In this document: in pieces, positions 43,974 to 52,334 of the stretch | Numbering within the stretch: the stretch's first letter is position 1 | Layout: the number at the start of each line of letters is the position of its first letter | Source of the DNA: JAGWBG01 sp034421095 | Lineage (GTDB): Bacteria > Chloroflexota > Dehalococcoidia > Lucifugimonadales > JAGWBF01 | DNA: 64,000 nt | Direction: 5' to 3' | Assembly: GCA_034421095.1 (NCBI GenBank) | Contig: DAOUKR010000026.1 | Coordinates: 62,001-126,000 of the forward strand | Translations under genes and position numbers: made by a program | The notes under the pieces: model-generated | Databases searched by the model: none | The model's input: the letters and a program-made list of their open reading frames with translations, nothing else | Told to the model about the DNA's origin: nothing

Positions 43974-44876
43974 TCAGCCCTTCCGGGTGAACTTCACCAC
44001 TCGCCGGGACCGGCCCCACTCTCCAGGTTGTGCCACGTATATGTCCCCGTGGGAATCCAGGCATATTCCGTGACAGGAGCGATGAATTTCCGAGCCCCAT
44101 TGGGCCAGGCGCTCGCCCTCAAGAGTCAGGATGCTGACAAAGCCGCCGTTGTGCTCAGGGATATATACGATGTCCTCGTCGTCCACGTAGAACAGGGCGG
44201 GACCTATCAGAGGGGTCGGCCAGGTGGTGATGTACTCACCCTCCTGGGTGAATACCTGTACACGGTCGTTCTCCCTGTCGGCTATCAGGACGCGGCCATG
44301 CCTGTCAATCCAGACACCGTGAGGGAGGTTGAACTGCCCCGGCCCGTCGCCAGGCTCACCCCAAGAGAAGAGAAGCTTGCCCTCCGGTGAGAACCTGTGG
44401 ACCCGGGCGTTCCCATACCCGTCGGCAATGAATATGTCCCCGGAGGGCGACAGGGCTATACCTGCGGGTAGATTGAAAGGCTCGGCACCACGTTTCAAAG
44501 TTCTATACGCACTGGAAGGGGCGGCCTCCGGGTCGTATCCGCTGTCCGAGCGGTAGCCTTTAGTGCCTATGGTCATGAGGTGCTCTCCCTGGGAGGTATA
44601 CTTCATCACCTGGCCATAGTCCCTGTCCACCAGCCAGACATGGTCATCCGCGTCTATCAGGATGGAGTGGGGAAAGGCAAAGAGGCCTTCACCCCAGGAT
44701 GACAGGTAGTTGCCATCGCTATCAAATATGGCAACAGGATGTTCGGGCGACCTGTTGAACACGAAGACCCTGTCCTGGGAGTCCACTGCCACCGCCGCTG
44801 CGGGCATCTCCCAGCCCTCAGGGAGGCGTGCCCACTCCTCGTTAATCTCATAAGTATACTTACCGCTGCCTACCAT
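43974..44876 (-). CDS. NHL-repeat beta-propeller protein A
   Basis: This 300-residue protein is made of NHL-type repeats (for example GISLS-like GIALSPSGDIFIADGYGNARVHRFSPEG, quoted as GIALSPSGDIFIADG and ARVHRFSPEG, and GVWIDRHGRVLIADREN). It should fold as a six-bladed propeller. The family includes peptidyl-alpha-hydroxyglycine lyase-like proteins, but no catalytic assignment is safe. No signal peptide is present. It is a clear paralogue of the protein at 57486-58376: both begin with GKYTYE, then W-R-PEGW, and share DGYGNARVH and NRVQ/DRVQVF blocks. Its role may be ligand binding or lactone or peptide hydrolysis. Confidence 0.82.
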   Translation of the reverse strand: MVGSGKYTYEINEEWARLPEGWEMPAAAVAVDSQDRVFVFNRSPEHPVAIFDSDGNYLSSWGEGLFAFPHSILIDADDHVWLVDRDYGQVMKYTSQGEHLMTIGTKGYRSDSGYDPEAAPSSAYRTLKRGAEPFNLPAGIALSPSGDIFIADGYGNARVHRFSPEGKLLFSWGEPGDGPGQFNLPHGVWIDRHGRVLIADRENDRVQVFTQEGEYITTWPTPLIGPALFYVDDEDIVYIPEHNGGFVSILTLEGERLAQWGSEIHRSCHGICLDSHGDIYVAQPGEWGRSRRVVKFTRKG

Positions 44877-45022
44877 GTTTCACCCATCCTTCCGGCCTGT
44901 ACACAGGCGGAGCGTGTGGTCTCTCCGGTCTCATGTTCCTGCCAGCCTACGGGCGGCGTTAGCCCAACCGGAGTTTCTTGCAATCTTTGAGTAGTCCGTA
45001 GAGGGGTACAGGCTTGCCGAGG

Positions 45023-45868
45023 CTAGGATAGCACCTTCTGAGCAATCTGCTCAAGCTCTGCCAGCGCCTGGTCCTCGGGCGTGGCCGCCACCACGACTAC
45101 CGCCTCGTCTGCCCCGGCCTCCTCGATGGCCCTCAGCAACTCCCTGTCGGCAGGCATACCGTATGCCAGTACCTGAATCGAGCCGGGGTCACGGCCTGCC
45201 TGAGCGGCCAACTCGTTGAGGGTATCGCGGCCTTGCCTTATTGCCTCAGGGGTTGCCCGGGTTGGCATCCACCCGTCCCCGTATGCCACAGTCCGCTTGA
45301 AAACGTTTCTGGCGTCTCCTCCCAGGTAGATGGGTGGGCCGGGCCTCTGGACCGGCTTCGGGAAGGACCGCACCGGGGGGAAGTCGTAGTACTTACCGTG
45401 ATACTCGGCTTCATCCTTGGTCCATAGCTCCCTTATGACCTCGACGGCCTCGCGGGTCTGGGTCCATCGGTGGGAGAAGTCGCCCCCCATAATCTCCGTC
45501 TCTTCCCGGTTCCAGCCCGCGCCGATGCCGAAGATGAACCGGCCCCCGGAGTAGTAGTCCAGAGTAGCGGTCTCCTTGGCCAGGATGAGGGGGTTGCGCT
45601 CCGGGATCAGGCAAATCCCCATTCCCAGCTTCATCTTGCTTGTAACCCCGGACGCCCGTGCAAGGGCAACGAAGGGGTCTACGAACCAGCTATAGGAATC
45701 GGGGATGGCGCCATCGGCTGAGCCGGGAAAGGGGGAGACGGAATCCACCGGCATGATGGGGTGCTCCCCGACCCATAGGGAATTATATCCCAGTTCCTCA
45801 GCCCTTCTGGCCAACACGGCCACGTCCACAGGTGGATTTGTGGGGAATGTCAGAACTCCGACTTTCAT
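45023..45868 (-). CDS. F420-type luciferase-like oxidoreductase (281 aa), paralogue 1
   Basis: This TIM-barrel oxidoreductase resembles the 'probable F420-dependent, Rv2161c-like' group. Blocks are MKVGVLTFPTN, NSLWVGEHPIMP, GRFIFGIGAGWNREETEIMGG (quoted as FIFGIGAGW and ETEIMGG) and RSFPKPVQRPGPPIYLGG. AAGGAGG precedes the ATG. It is strongly similar along its length to the equally long protein at 46520-47365. The two are separated by a repeat and a HEPN-like gene, which suggests duplication with later insertion. Use of F420 is inference from family. Confidence 0.9.
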   Translation of the reverse strand: MKVGVLTFPTNPPVDVAVLARRAEELGYNSLWVGEHPIMPVDSVSPFPGSADGAIPDSYSWFVDPFVALARASGVTSKMKLGMGICLIPERNPLILAKETATLDYYSGGRFIFGIGAGWNREETEIMGGDFSHRWTQTREAVEVIRELWTKDEAEYHGKYYDFPPVRSFPKPVQRPGPPIYLGGDARNVFKRTVAYGDGWMPTRATPEAIRQGRDTLNELAAQAGRDPGSIQVLAYGMPADRELLRAIEEAGADEAVVVVAATPEDQALAELEQIAQKVLS

Positions 45869-45945
45869 AGTCGCCTCCTTGCGTTGCTGGGTAATCCTGA
45901 GCGGTGCGGATTCCTAGATACATACTAGGGAACCCTTGGGGAAAC

Positions 45946-46058
45946 CGTCATTCCGGCCCCCGTATCCAGTACGGGGCAGGCTTTGAGCCGGAATTCATCT
46001 CTACCCCAACCCTGGATTCTGGCTTTCGCCAGAATGACGTAAGTTGTTCAGAGCTTTC
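45946..46058. repeat. MITE-like palindromic repeat copy
   Basis: The copy starts CGTCATTCCGGCC, contains CCCCGTATCCAGTACGGGG and TTCTGGCTTTCGCCAGAA, and ends with TTCAGAGCTTTC (46047-46058), the right terminal repeat of the element at 48345-48464. The left terminal repeat is not preserved; only GAAA at 45941 remains. Confidence 0.65.
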
Positions 46059-46139
46059 CTAGTCCAAAACCAGGACTGAGTATCTATGCTATCATAATGA
46101 TAGAGCTTAGCACATCTTGGGGCAAGCGAGAGGCAACGG

Positions 46140-46508
46140 ATGGCGAAGATGGAGGTAGCGGAATACCGTAATCAGGCTTGGGATTTCCTGGCGAAGGGCA
46201 GACAGTATCTGGCCGATGGTGACTTACACCAAGCGTCGGAGAATGGCTGGGGAGCAGCCTCACACATGGCGAAAGCCGTTGCAGAAAACCAGGGTTGGGA
46301 ATACGATTCCCATGCAGGCTTCAGTGCAGTGATAAATCAGGCTAGGCACTTGACCGGCAATGACGCGCTACGCGGCTTGCGCAGTATCGCCAATGAGCTA
46401 CACGGTAACTATTACAAGCGCAAAAGGTTCTTGGATGCAGAGATAATCGGGCAAGATATTGAGAGTGTCGCGGAGTTGCTGGAAATCTTGACCCCGCTGA
46501 CTGAGTAG
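46140..46508 (+). CDS. HEPN/PaREP1-like small helical protein
   Basis: This 122-residue, mostly helical protein resembles PaREP1/HEPN-type domains: YRNQAWDFLAKGRQYLADGD, then QASENGWGAASHMAKA. Near the C-terminal half it carries RSIANELH, an R-x6-H arrangement like the Rx4-6H motif of HEPN ribonucleases. In toxin-antitoxin or defence settings such proteins pair with a minimal nucleotidyltransferase (MNT), but none is adjacent. It sits alone on the plus strand between two paralogous minus-strand oxidoreductase genes. An RNase role is inference; an RNA-binding or scaffold role is also possible. Confidence 0.6.
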   Translation: MAKMEVAEYRNQAWDFLAKGRQYLADGDLHQASENGWGAASHMAKAVAENQGWEYDSHAGFSAVINQARHLTGNDALRGLRSIANELHGNYYKRKRFLDAEIIGQDIESVAELLEILTPLTE

Positions 46509-46519
46509 CAACCAGGACG

Positions 46520-47365
46520 TTAGTCGAGCACCTTCCTGGCGACCTGCTCCAACTCGGCCAGTGACTCCTTCTCCGGCAGCGTGGTCAACCTGACCACCGC
46601 AGCGTCCGCGCCCGCCTCCTCCAGGGCATCCAACTCCTGCCGGTCGCCGGAAACGCCGAGAGCCACGATATGAATAGAAGCGGGGTCCCGACCCGCCTGC
46701 ACGGCAAGCTCGTTGAGCCTCTGGCGGCCCTCCCTCACCAGTTCCGGGGTTGCCCTCGTCGGAATCCACCCGTCGCACCATTCCACGGCCCGCTTGAAGG
46801 CATTATCTATGTTGCCTCCCGTGAGGACGGGAGGGTGGGGTTTCTGGACCGGCTTGGGGAAGGAACGGACCGGCGGAAAGTTGAAGTACCGCCCGTGATA
46901 CTCGGCCTCATCCCTGGTCCAGAGTTGTTTCATAGCCTGAATGGCCTCCCGGGTTTGGCCCCAGCGATGGGGAAAGTTGCCCCCCATAATCTCGGTCTCC
47001 TCTTTGAGCCAGCCCGCGCCGATGCCGAAGATGAACCGGCCGCCGGAGAGGTAGTCCAGGGTTGCTATCTCCTTTGCCAGGAGAAGGGGGCTGTGTTCCG
47101 GCACCAGGCAGATGGCCGTGCCCAGCTTCAGGGTCTTGGTTACTGCGGAGACCCGGGCCAGCACTACAAAGGGGTCGGCTATCTCAGCGTAGGACTTGGG
47201 GATGATGCCGTCGTCTGAGAAAGGGAAGGGAGAAGTGGAGGTCACCGGTATGATGGGATGCTCCGGTGCCCAGAGGGAGCGGAACCCCAGTTCCTCGGCC
47301 CTTCTGCCCAGCACCGCCACGTCTATGGAGTAGTCTGTGTAGAACGTAAAAACCCCGATTTCCAC
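46520..47365 (-). CDS. F420-type luciferase-like oxidoreductase (281 aa), paralogue 2
   Basis: This is the paralogue of the protein at 45023-45868, with the same length and the same blocks in the same order (SLWAPEHPIIP, GRFIFGIGAGW, EETEIMGGNFPHRW and RSFPKPVQKPHPP). The start is GTG, with AAGGAGG eight bases upstream. Substrate-pocket residues differ between the two copies (for example LWVGEHP against LWAPEHP), so the substrates may differ. Its stop is 11 bases from the convergent stop of the HEPN-like gene. Confidence 0.9.
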   Translation of the reverse strand: MEIGVFTFYTDYSIDVAVLGRRAEELGFRSLWAPEHPIIPVTSTSPFPFSDDGIIPKSYAEIADPFVVLARVSAVTKTLKLGTAICLVPEHSPLLLAKEIATLDYLSGGRFIFGIGAGWLKEETEIMGGNFPHRWGQTREAIQAMKQLWTRDEAEYHGRYFNFPPVRSFPKPVQKPHPPVLTGGNIDNAFKRAVEWCDGWIPTRATPELVREGRQRLNELAVQAGRDPASIHIVALGVSGDRQELDALEEAGADAAVVRLTTLPEKESLAELEQVARKVLD

Positions 47366-47452
47366 CGTCGCCTCCTTGTATATAGACGTAGACCCACGCT
47401 GATGACCGGATTACCCAATTTACTGAGGTGCGAACGAGTTACTAAACCAAAT

Positions 47453-47519
47453 CGTCACTCCCGCGAAAGCGGGAGTCTATTGTGGGGCGTGGTGGATTCC
47501 CGTTTTCACGGGAATGACG
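47453..47519. repeat. Short palindromic repeat copy
   Basis: A 67-base unit begins CGTCACTCCCGCGAAAGCGGGAG and ends GATTCCCGTTTTCACGGGAATGACG (each arm is a short palindrome around GCGAAAGC or GTTTTCAC). It belongs to the CGTCATTCC/GAATGACG family. Confidence 0.55.
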
Positions 47520-47557
47520 AGATGGAATGGTTTAGACATTCATTCACGCACCAACAA

Positions 47558-48187
47558 TTACTTCATGGGCGAGTATTCAGCAGGCACCAGCAAGAGATTC
47601 TCCTGGCGCAACACGAATTCCCGGGTTGGCGGGGGCCAGTGGGGGTCCTTCTGTGCCTCTGCGCGAATCCGGTCCCGCTCTGCCAGGTCTTTGTAGGGCC
47701 ACACGTGGTAGAACTTGTTCAGTCCACCCAGTTCGGAATACCAGCACGCCGCCAGGGGTGAGTACTTCTCGCGATGGGGCAGGGCCTCGGCCCATCGGTT
47801 GAGCACCTCGGGAATGGAGCCTGACTGGTAGGTGTAAATCCGCATCTCATAGATATTACCCATATGTATTTGCCCCTCTATCTGCAAATGCTTCATGAAG
47901 GGCGCCGGCGTCAGAATTTCCGACTGGGAGCTAACGACGAACTCTCCACCCAGGGGCGTGCTCATCAGTTCCTGGTCATTGGCCCTGGCTGCCCGTGCAT
48001 CGTCGCGATGCTTGAAGTCGTTATAGGGCCACACGTGTATCACCCTGTCCAAGAACCCGAACTCGGTGTGCCAGAAAGCCAACAGTGGGGAGTATTTGGC
48101 ACGGAGTTGATACCACTTGACGAACTGGGCTTCAAAGTCCGCTGTTGTTCCGGGTCTCAGGGTATAGGTGCGCATCTCGTGAATCAT
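47558..48187 (-). CDS. Tandem NIPSNAP-domain protein
   Basis: The 209-residue protein is two NIPSNAP-type ferredoxin-like domains in a row: residues 1 to ~100 (IHEMRTYTLRPGTTADF, FLDRVIHVWPYND) and ~110-209 (IYEMRIYTYQSGSIPEV, LNKFYHVWPYKDLAERD). The family folds as dimeric alpha-beta barrels. Bacterial members often sit among catabolic genes with no proven reaction. GTGAGG precedes the ATG. No close operon partner is seen. It resembles in build, but not in sequence, the EthD-like tandem proteins at 55328 and 58524. Confidence 0.87.
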   Translation of the reverse strand: MIHEMRTYTLRPGTTADFEAQFVKWYQLRAKYSPLLAFWHTEFGFLDRVIHVWPYNDFKHRDDARAARANDQELMSTPLGGEFVVSSQSEILTPAPFMKHLQIEGQIHMGNIYEMRIYTYQSGSIPEVLNRWAEALPHREKYSPLAACWYSELGGLNKFYHVWPYKDLAERDRIRAEAQKDPHWPPPTREFVLRQENLLLVPAEYSPMK

Positions 48188-48344
48188 GGCCGATCCTCAC
48201 TTTTATGTTTAATATCCGTAATGGCATTATTCAAGCCTAGTGTAGCAAAAAGCCACTTCAAGGGCAATCGGCTCTGTTGACACCTATAGCGGCTGAAGGT
48301 ATTATCATAAACAAGAATCATTATGAAGTGAGAATAGCTTGTAG

Positions 48345-48464
48345 GAAAGCTCTGAACAGTTGACGTCATTCCAGCCTTGAGCCGGAATCCAAAAATCTGG
48401 AAAGTCTGGATACTGGCTTTCGCCAGTATGACGGGTTGCCGCATCCGACTTATTCAGAGCTTTC
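48345..48464. mobile_element. MITE-like element with 12-bp terminal inverted repeats
   Basis: GAAAGCTCTGAA (48345-48356) and its exact complement TTCAGAGCTTTC (48453-48464) bound a 120-base unit. Inside are the palindromes TCATTCCAGCC...GCCGGAATCC and TACTGGCTTTCGCCAGTA. It has no coding capacity. Related units occur at 13632-13790, 45946-46058 and elsewhere in the window. The rest of the 363-base gap before the DUF1800 gene holds nothing else that I can support. A clean target-site duplication is not obvious. Confidence 0.6.
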
Positions 48465-48550
48465 GTTAGGTAGGCGAGACCCTTAATCTCACCAAGATAC
48501 AAGCTCACGATAACGCCAAACGAAGCTAGCACCCGAGAGGAGGAGAAAAC

Positions 48551-49957
48551 ATGGCAGGCAACGACATAGCTCTGATGGCCCACCTGATGCGTCGCGCCGG
48601 ATTCGGGGCGACCTACGACGAGTTGGAGGCACGAGCGGCCAAGGGATACGAGGCGACGGTGGAAGACCTGATACATCCCGAAGGCCAGCCCGACCTGGAG
48701 ATGGATATACTGGAGAGGTACTTCACCGACTGGAGGGACCTCATAGCCCTTGAGAACAACCAGGCGTACTGGACGTACCGCATGATCAACACGAAACACC
48801 CCCTGCGAGAGAAGATAGCCCTCTTCTGGCATGGCATCTTGTGCACAGGCAACTCCAAATGCGAGCATGGCAAGCAGATACAGCTTCAGCTGGATATGTT
48901 CCGCCGTCACGGGATGGGCAGCTTCCCCAACCTGTTGCTGGAGTTGTCCAAAGATCCGGCGATGGTCTTCTATCTGGACAACTGCATGAGCCACAAAGAC
49001 GCCATCAATGAGAATTACGGCAGGGAGTTGCTTGAGCTGTTCTCCATGGGTGTGGGCATGGACGGACACACCAACTACAGCGAGGACGACGTGAAAGAGT
49101 GCGCCCGCGCCTTCACCGGCTGGACAATTACGAATGCCATTCCTCGCTACCCTTACGGCCGCTATGAGTCCCAGTTCATATACAACTCCTATGACCATGA
49201 CGATGGAGAGAAGACCTTCCTGGGTGAGTCGGGGCGATGGAACGGCGAGGACGTGATAGACATAATCGCCAGGCAGCCTGCCACCGCCAGGTTCGTATCC
49301 AGGCACCTGTACAACTTCTTCGTTGCCGACGAGCCTCAGATTCCCGCATGGCAGAACACCACTCCCAATGACCCCGATGCAATCAAGATGCTGGAGGACG
49401 AGTACTTCCGGTCCAACTACGACATCAGGTCCATGTTGCGTGTGCTGTTCAACTCCGATTTCTTCAAGAACGCCCGTTTCGCCAAGGTGAAGAGCCCCGC
49501 CGAAGTGGTGATAGGAACCATGCGGCTGGTGAGAGACTTCACCTATCCCAAGCCTGGCGTGCATCCCATAGGCATGGAAATCAGGTACATGGGGCAGGAC
49601 CTGATGAACCCGCCCACAGTGGAGGGATGGCACACCGGCAAGGAGTGGATAGACAGCGGCACACTGGTGGAGCGCATCAATTTCACCGCCGACCAGGTGG
49701 GTAACGTAGACCTACCGGGTGTGCAGGCGATTATCAGCAGGCTGGGCTCAGAAGGGGGCACCATGTCCCCCGATCGTCTGGTGGACGGCTGCCTCGAAAT
49801 GGTCGGGGCTTACGAGTTGTCCCAGGAGACCCGGGACAAGCTGATTTCCCATGCTCAAAGGGGAGGCGAGCTGCGCACTGACACTGAGGAGTTTGCCAAT
49901 AGCGTTGGGCAGATGCTCCAGCTTATTGTGGCTACCCAGGAATACCAGTTCGCCTAG
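48551..49957 (+). CDS. DUF1800 family protein
   Basis: The 468-residue protein matches DUF1800: LMRRAGFGATYDELE, KIALFWHGILCT, NENYGRELLELFSMGVG, then ECARAFTGW and the C-terminal NPPTVEGWHTGKEWID block (shown as PPTVEGW). The family is almost always paired with DUF1501, as here, and no reaction is established. Many members are exported by the Tat pathway, but this one begins MAGNDIALMAHLMRR without a signal peptide. GAGGAGGAG precedes the ATG. The DUF1501 gene follows after 57 bases. Confidence 0.92.
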   Translation: MAGNDIALMAHLMRRAGFGATYDELEARAAKGYEATVEDLIHPEGQPDLEMDILERYFTDWRDLIALENNQAYWTYRMINTKHPLREKIALFWHGILCTGNSKCEHGKQIQLQLDMFRRHGMGSFPNLLLELSKDPAMVFYLDNCMSHKDAINENYGRELLELFSMGVGMDGHTNYSEDDVKECARAFTGWTITNAIPRYPYGRYESQFIYNSYDHDDGEKTFLGESGRWNGEDVIDIIARQPATARFVSRHLYNFFVADEPQIPAWQNTTPNDPDAIKMLEDEYFRSNYDIRSMLRVLFNSDFFKNARFAKVKSPAEVVIGTMRLVRDFTYPKPGVHPIGMEIRYMGQDLMNPPTVEGWHTGKEWIDSGTLVERINFTADQVGNVDLPGVQAIISRLGSEGGTMSPDRLVDGCLEMVGAYELSQETRDKLISHAQRGGELRTDTEEFANSVGQMLQLIVATQEYQFA

Positions 49958-50014
49958 CGAATGCCCGTCCTTTTCGATTGAAAGTTGGCTTAGAGGCAAA
50001 GAAGGAGGAAAGTC

Positions 50015-51151
50015 ATGACTTCCACTAAGAAAGACCCGGTGTTGGTGGTGCTCCAGCTATCGGGGGGCAATGATGCCCTGAATACCATAGTCCCCTACGG
50101 CGACCCCCTGTATATGGACAACAGGCCCACCGTACGAATCGCCGAGGACCAGGTGCTTCCCATCAACGACTACATCGGGGTCAACCCCACCCTGGGGCCG
50201 ATAAAGCAGATGTACGACGAGGGGAAGGTGGCCATCATCCAGGGCATCGGCTACCCAAATCCCAACCGGTCCCATTTCCGCTCTATGGACATCTGGCACA
50301 CGTGCGAACCCGAGAAGGTTGGCACAGAGGGATGGCTTGGCCGGGCCATCCGTGACATAGACCCCAATAAGGATAATGTCCTTACTGGGGTGAACTTTGG
50401 ACGTGGCCTTCCCAGGTCGCTGGCATCACCCGGTGTGCCAGTAGCCTCTGTGGGCAACCTGGAGACCTACGGTGTTCTGACCGGCATCGAGGGCGGGGAC
50501 CAGAGGACGGAGGCCCTGGATGTGTTCGAGAACATCTACTCTCCGGCTATAGGGAAGGGCATGGTGATGGACTATCTGTCACAGATCGGTATGGACGCCT
50601 TGAGAGGGGCCGACATCCTCAGCACAGCACCCGAAAAGTATTCCTCCACGGTGGAGTACGGCAGCAACACCGTAGCCCAGTACATGAGAAACATAGCCCA
50701 GGTGCACCTGGCGGAGTTGGGGACCAGAGTCCTGTACACCACCGCCCCCTACAACAGCTTCGACACTCACGCCGGTCAGATGGCAGCCCACGCCAGGCTG
50801 TGGAACGACGTGTCCAACGCCGTTAGCGACTTTTACCAGGACCTGAAGGAGCACGACGCCGGTGAAAACGTGGTGGTACTGTTGTTCACCGAGTTCGGTA
50901 GGCGAGTGCATGACAACGGCTCAGGCACTGACCACGGCTCAGGCGGCATCGCCTTCGTGGTTGGCGATGCTGTGAAGGGCGGGCTGTACGGGGAGTACCC
51001 TTCCCTGGAAGCCGATAAGCTGCTGGAAGGCGACCTTCATTACAACAACGACTTCCGTGGCCTGTATGCTACGCTGCTGGAGCAATGGATGGGCCTGGAC
51101 TCCAAGCCTATAACGGGAGGCTCGTTCGAGCAGCTTGACTTCATAGCCTGA
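50015..51151 (+). CDS. DUF1501 family protein
   Basis: This 378-residue protein of the DUF1501 (sulfatase-like alkaline phosphatase superfamily-related) family has VVLQLSGGNDALNTIVPY at the start, then RSHFRSMDIWHT, FDTHAGQ and a C-terminal LFTEFGRRVHDNGSGTDHGSGG metal-site-like block (quoted as TEFGRRVHDN and GTDHGSGG). It partners the preceding DUF1800 gene. GGAGGAAAG precedes the ATG. No Tat or Sec signal is visible. The next gene is an NHL propeller, so the three may form one operon of unknown task. Confidence 0.92.
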   Translation: MTSTKKDPVLVVLQLSGGNDALNTIVPYGDPLYMDNRPTVRIAEDQVLPINDYIGVNPTLGPIKQMYDEGKVAIIQGIGYPNPNRSHFRSMDIWHTCEPEKVGTEGWLGRAIRDIDPNKDNVLTGVNFGRGLPRSLASPGVPVASVGNLETYGVLTGIEGGDQRTEALDVFENIYSPAIGKGMVMDYLSQIGMDALRGADILSTAPEKYSSTVEYGSNTVAQYMRNIAQVHLAELGTRVLYTTAPYNSFDTHAGQMAAHARLWNDVSNAVSDFYQDLKEHDAGENVVVLLFTEFGRRVHDNGSGTDHGSGGIAFVVGDAVKGGLYGEYPSLEADKLLEGDLHYNNDFRGLYATLLEQWMGLDSKPITGGSFEQLDFIA

Positions 51152-51155
51152 TTTC

Positions 51156-51197
51156 TCACCCCAATTCCCCCTCCACCGGGAGAGGGGAGTGTGAGGA
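51156..51197. repeat. Short hairpin repeat between DUF1501 and NHL genes
   Basis: CTCACCCCAATTCCCCCTC and GAGAGGGGAGTGTGAG form an imperfect stem in the 69-base gap. It is related to the pyrimidine/purine repeats at 140-215. It could also work as a partial transcript end. Confidence 0.45.
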
Positions 51198-51220
51198 AAC
51201 CTACTCTCTGCGAGGTGAAA

Positions 51221-52246
51221 ATGACTACCAAGATTCTGGGTCCAACGTTTCAATATAGCCATAGCATCGGGCGCTCCGAGTTTTCCGGGCCGGGGTTCCG
51301 GCATCCTGTTGCTTTGGCTCGGGGTGAGGGTGACTTGATATACGTGGCAAACCGTTCCTACGAGTACCGCCCCGACGGTAAGCGTGTCACCATCTGCACC
51401 GTTGGGGAGGACTATATTGGGGAGTTTGCTAGGGGTGCTACCGTGGCCGGTGAAGGAGAAGCATCCGCAGACGACGGCTCCATAATCTGGCCCACCTCGG
51501 TCGCCGTTGATAAAGATGGAAATGTGTACGTGACCGACGAGTGGCTCAACAGGGTCTCTATCTTCACCAGAGACGGCGAGTGGATAGGTAAGTGGGGGGC
51601 CCCGGGGGACGGGGATGGTGAAATCAACCGCCCCTCGGGAATAGCCTTCGACAAAGATGATGTCCTCTATATGGTGGACAGCCTGAACAATCGCATCCAG
51701 AAATTTACCAAGGACGGGAAATTCCTGGGCAAATGGGGTGGAGAAGGCAACGGGGACGGCGAATTCAACATGCCCTGGGGTATAGACGTTGACAGCGCCG
51801 GAGACGTGTACGTTGCCGACTGGCGCAACGACCGCATCCAGAAGTTCTCTCCCGATGGTCAGTTCATTATGAAGTTCGGCACGTCCGGGTCGGGAGATGG
51901 AGAGTTCAACCGGCCCACCAGCGTCGCCGTTGACAAGGAAGGCACTATCTACGTGACGGACTGGGGCAACGAGCGACTTGAGGTGTTCGATCCCGATGGC
52001 GGCTATATTGCCAAGCTGACCGGCGACGGGACCATTTCAAAGTGGGGCAAGGAGAAGCTGGACGCTAATCCGGAGATGTGGCATGAGCGGGAGATAGCCC
52101 AGGGCATAGAGCGCGAGAAGCTGTTTTGGGGCGCTATAGCCGTTGACGTTGATGATGAGGGCAGGATTTTTGTACTCGAATCTGCCCGCGCTCGTATCCA
52201 GGTCTATAGCAAGCAGGCCCCCGTCTTTTATGGGGGGCGCCTGTAA
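51221..52246 (+). CDS. NHL-repeat beta-propeller protein B
   Basis: The 341-residue protein carries at least five NHL repeats, the clearest being SVAVDKDGNVYVTDEWLNRV, GIAFDKDDVLYMVDSLNNRI, GIDVDSAGDVYVADWRNDRI and SVAVDKEGTIYVTDWGNERL. Each repeat ends in an FTKDG/FSPDG-type turn followed by a Gly-rich GDGEFN segment. It should form a beta-propeller for protein or ligand binding. There is no signal peptide. The ATG at 51221 has GCGAGGTG upstream. It is only distantly like the other two NHL proteins here. It probably forms an operon with DUF1800 and DUF1501. Confidence 0.85.
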   Translation: MTTKILGPTFQYSHSIGRSEFSGPGFRHPVALARGEGDLIYVANRSYEYRPDGKRVTICTVGEDYIGEFARGATVAGEGEASADDGSIIWPTSVAVDKDGNVYVTDEWLNRVSIFTRDGEWIGKWGAPGDGDGEINRPSGIAFDKDDVLYMVDSLNNRIQKFTKDGKFLGKWGGEGNGDGEFNMPWGIDVDSAGDVYVADWRNDRIQKFSPDGQFIMKFGTSGSGDGEFNRPTSVAVDKEGTIYVTDWGNERLEVFDPDGGYIAKLTGDGTISKWGKEKLDANPEMWHEREIAQGIEREKLFWGAIAVDVDDEGRIFVLESARARIQVYSKQAPVFYGGRL

Positions 52247-52334
52247 GCAGCAGAGCATCCTCCCTGGCCACCACCCCTCTCAGAGGACGCAGGTGACCGG
52301 GTGAGAATTGAAACAGTATGCAGGAGACATAGTA

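Noticed and set aside
48305..49633. Long minus-strand open frame (442 codons) across the DUF1800 gene
   Set aside because: It is antisense to a clearly homologous gene and has no recognisable domain. In GC-rich DNA the frame opposite a strongly biased gene is often open.
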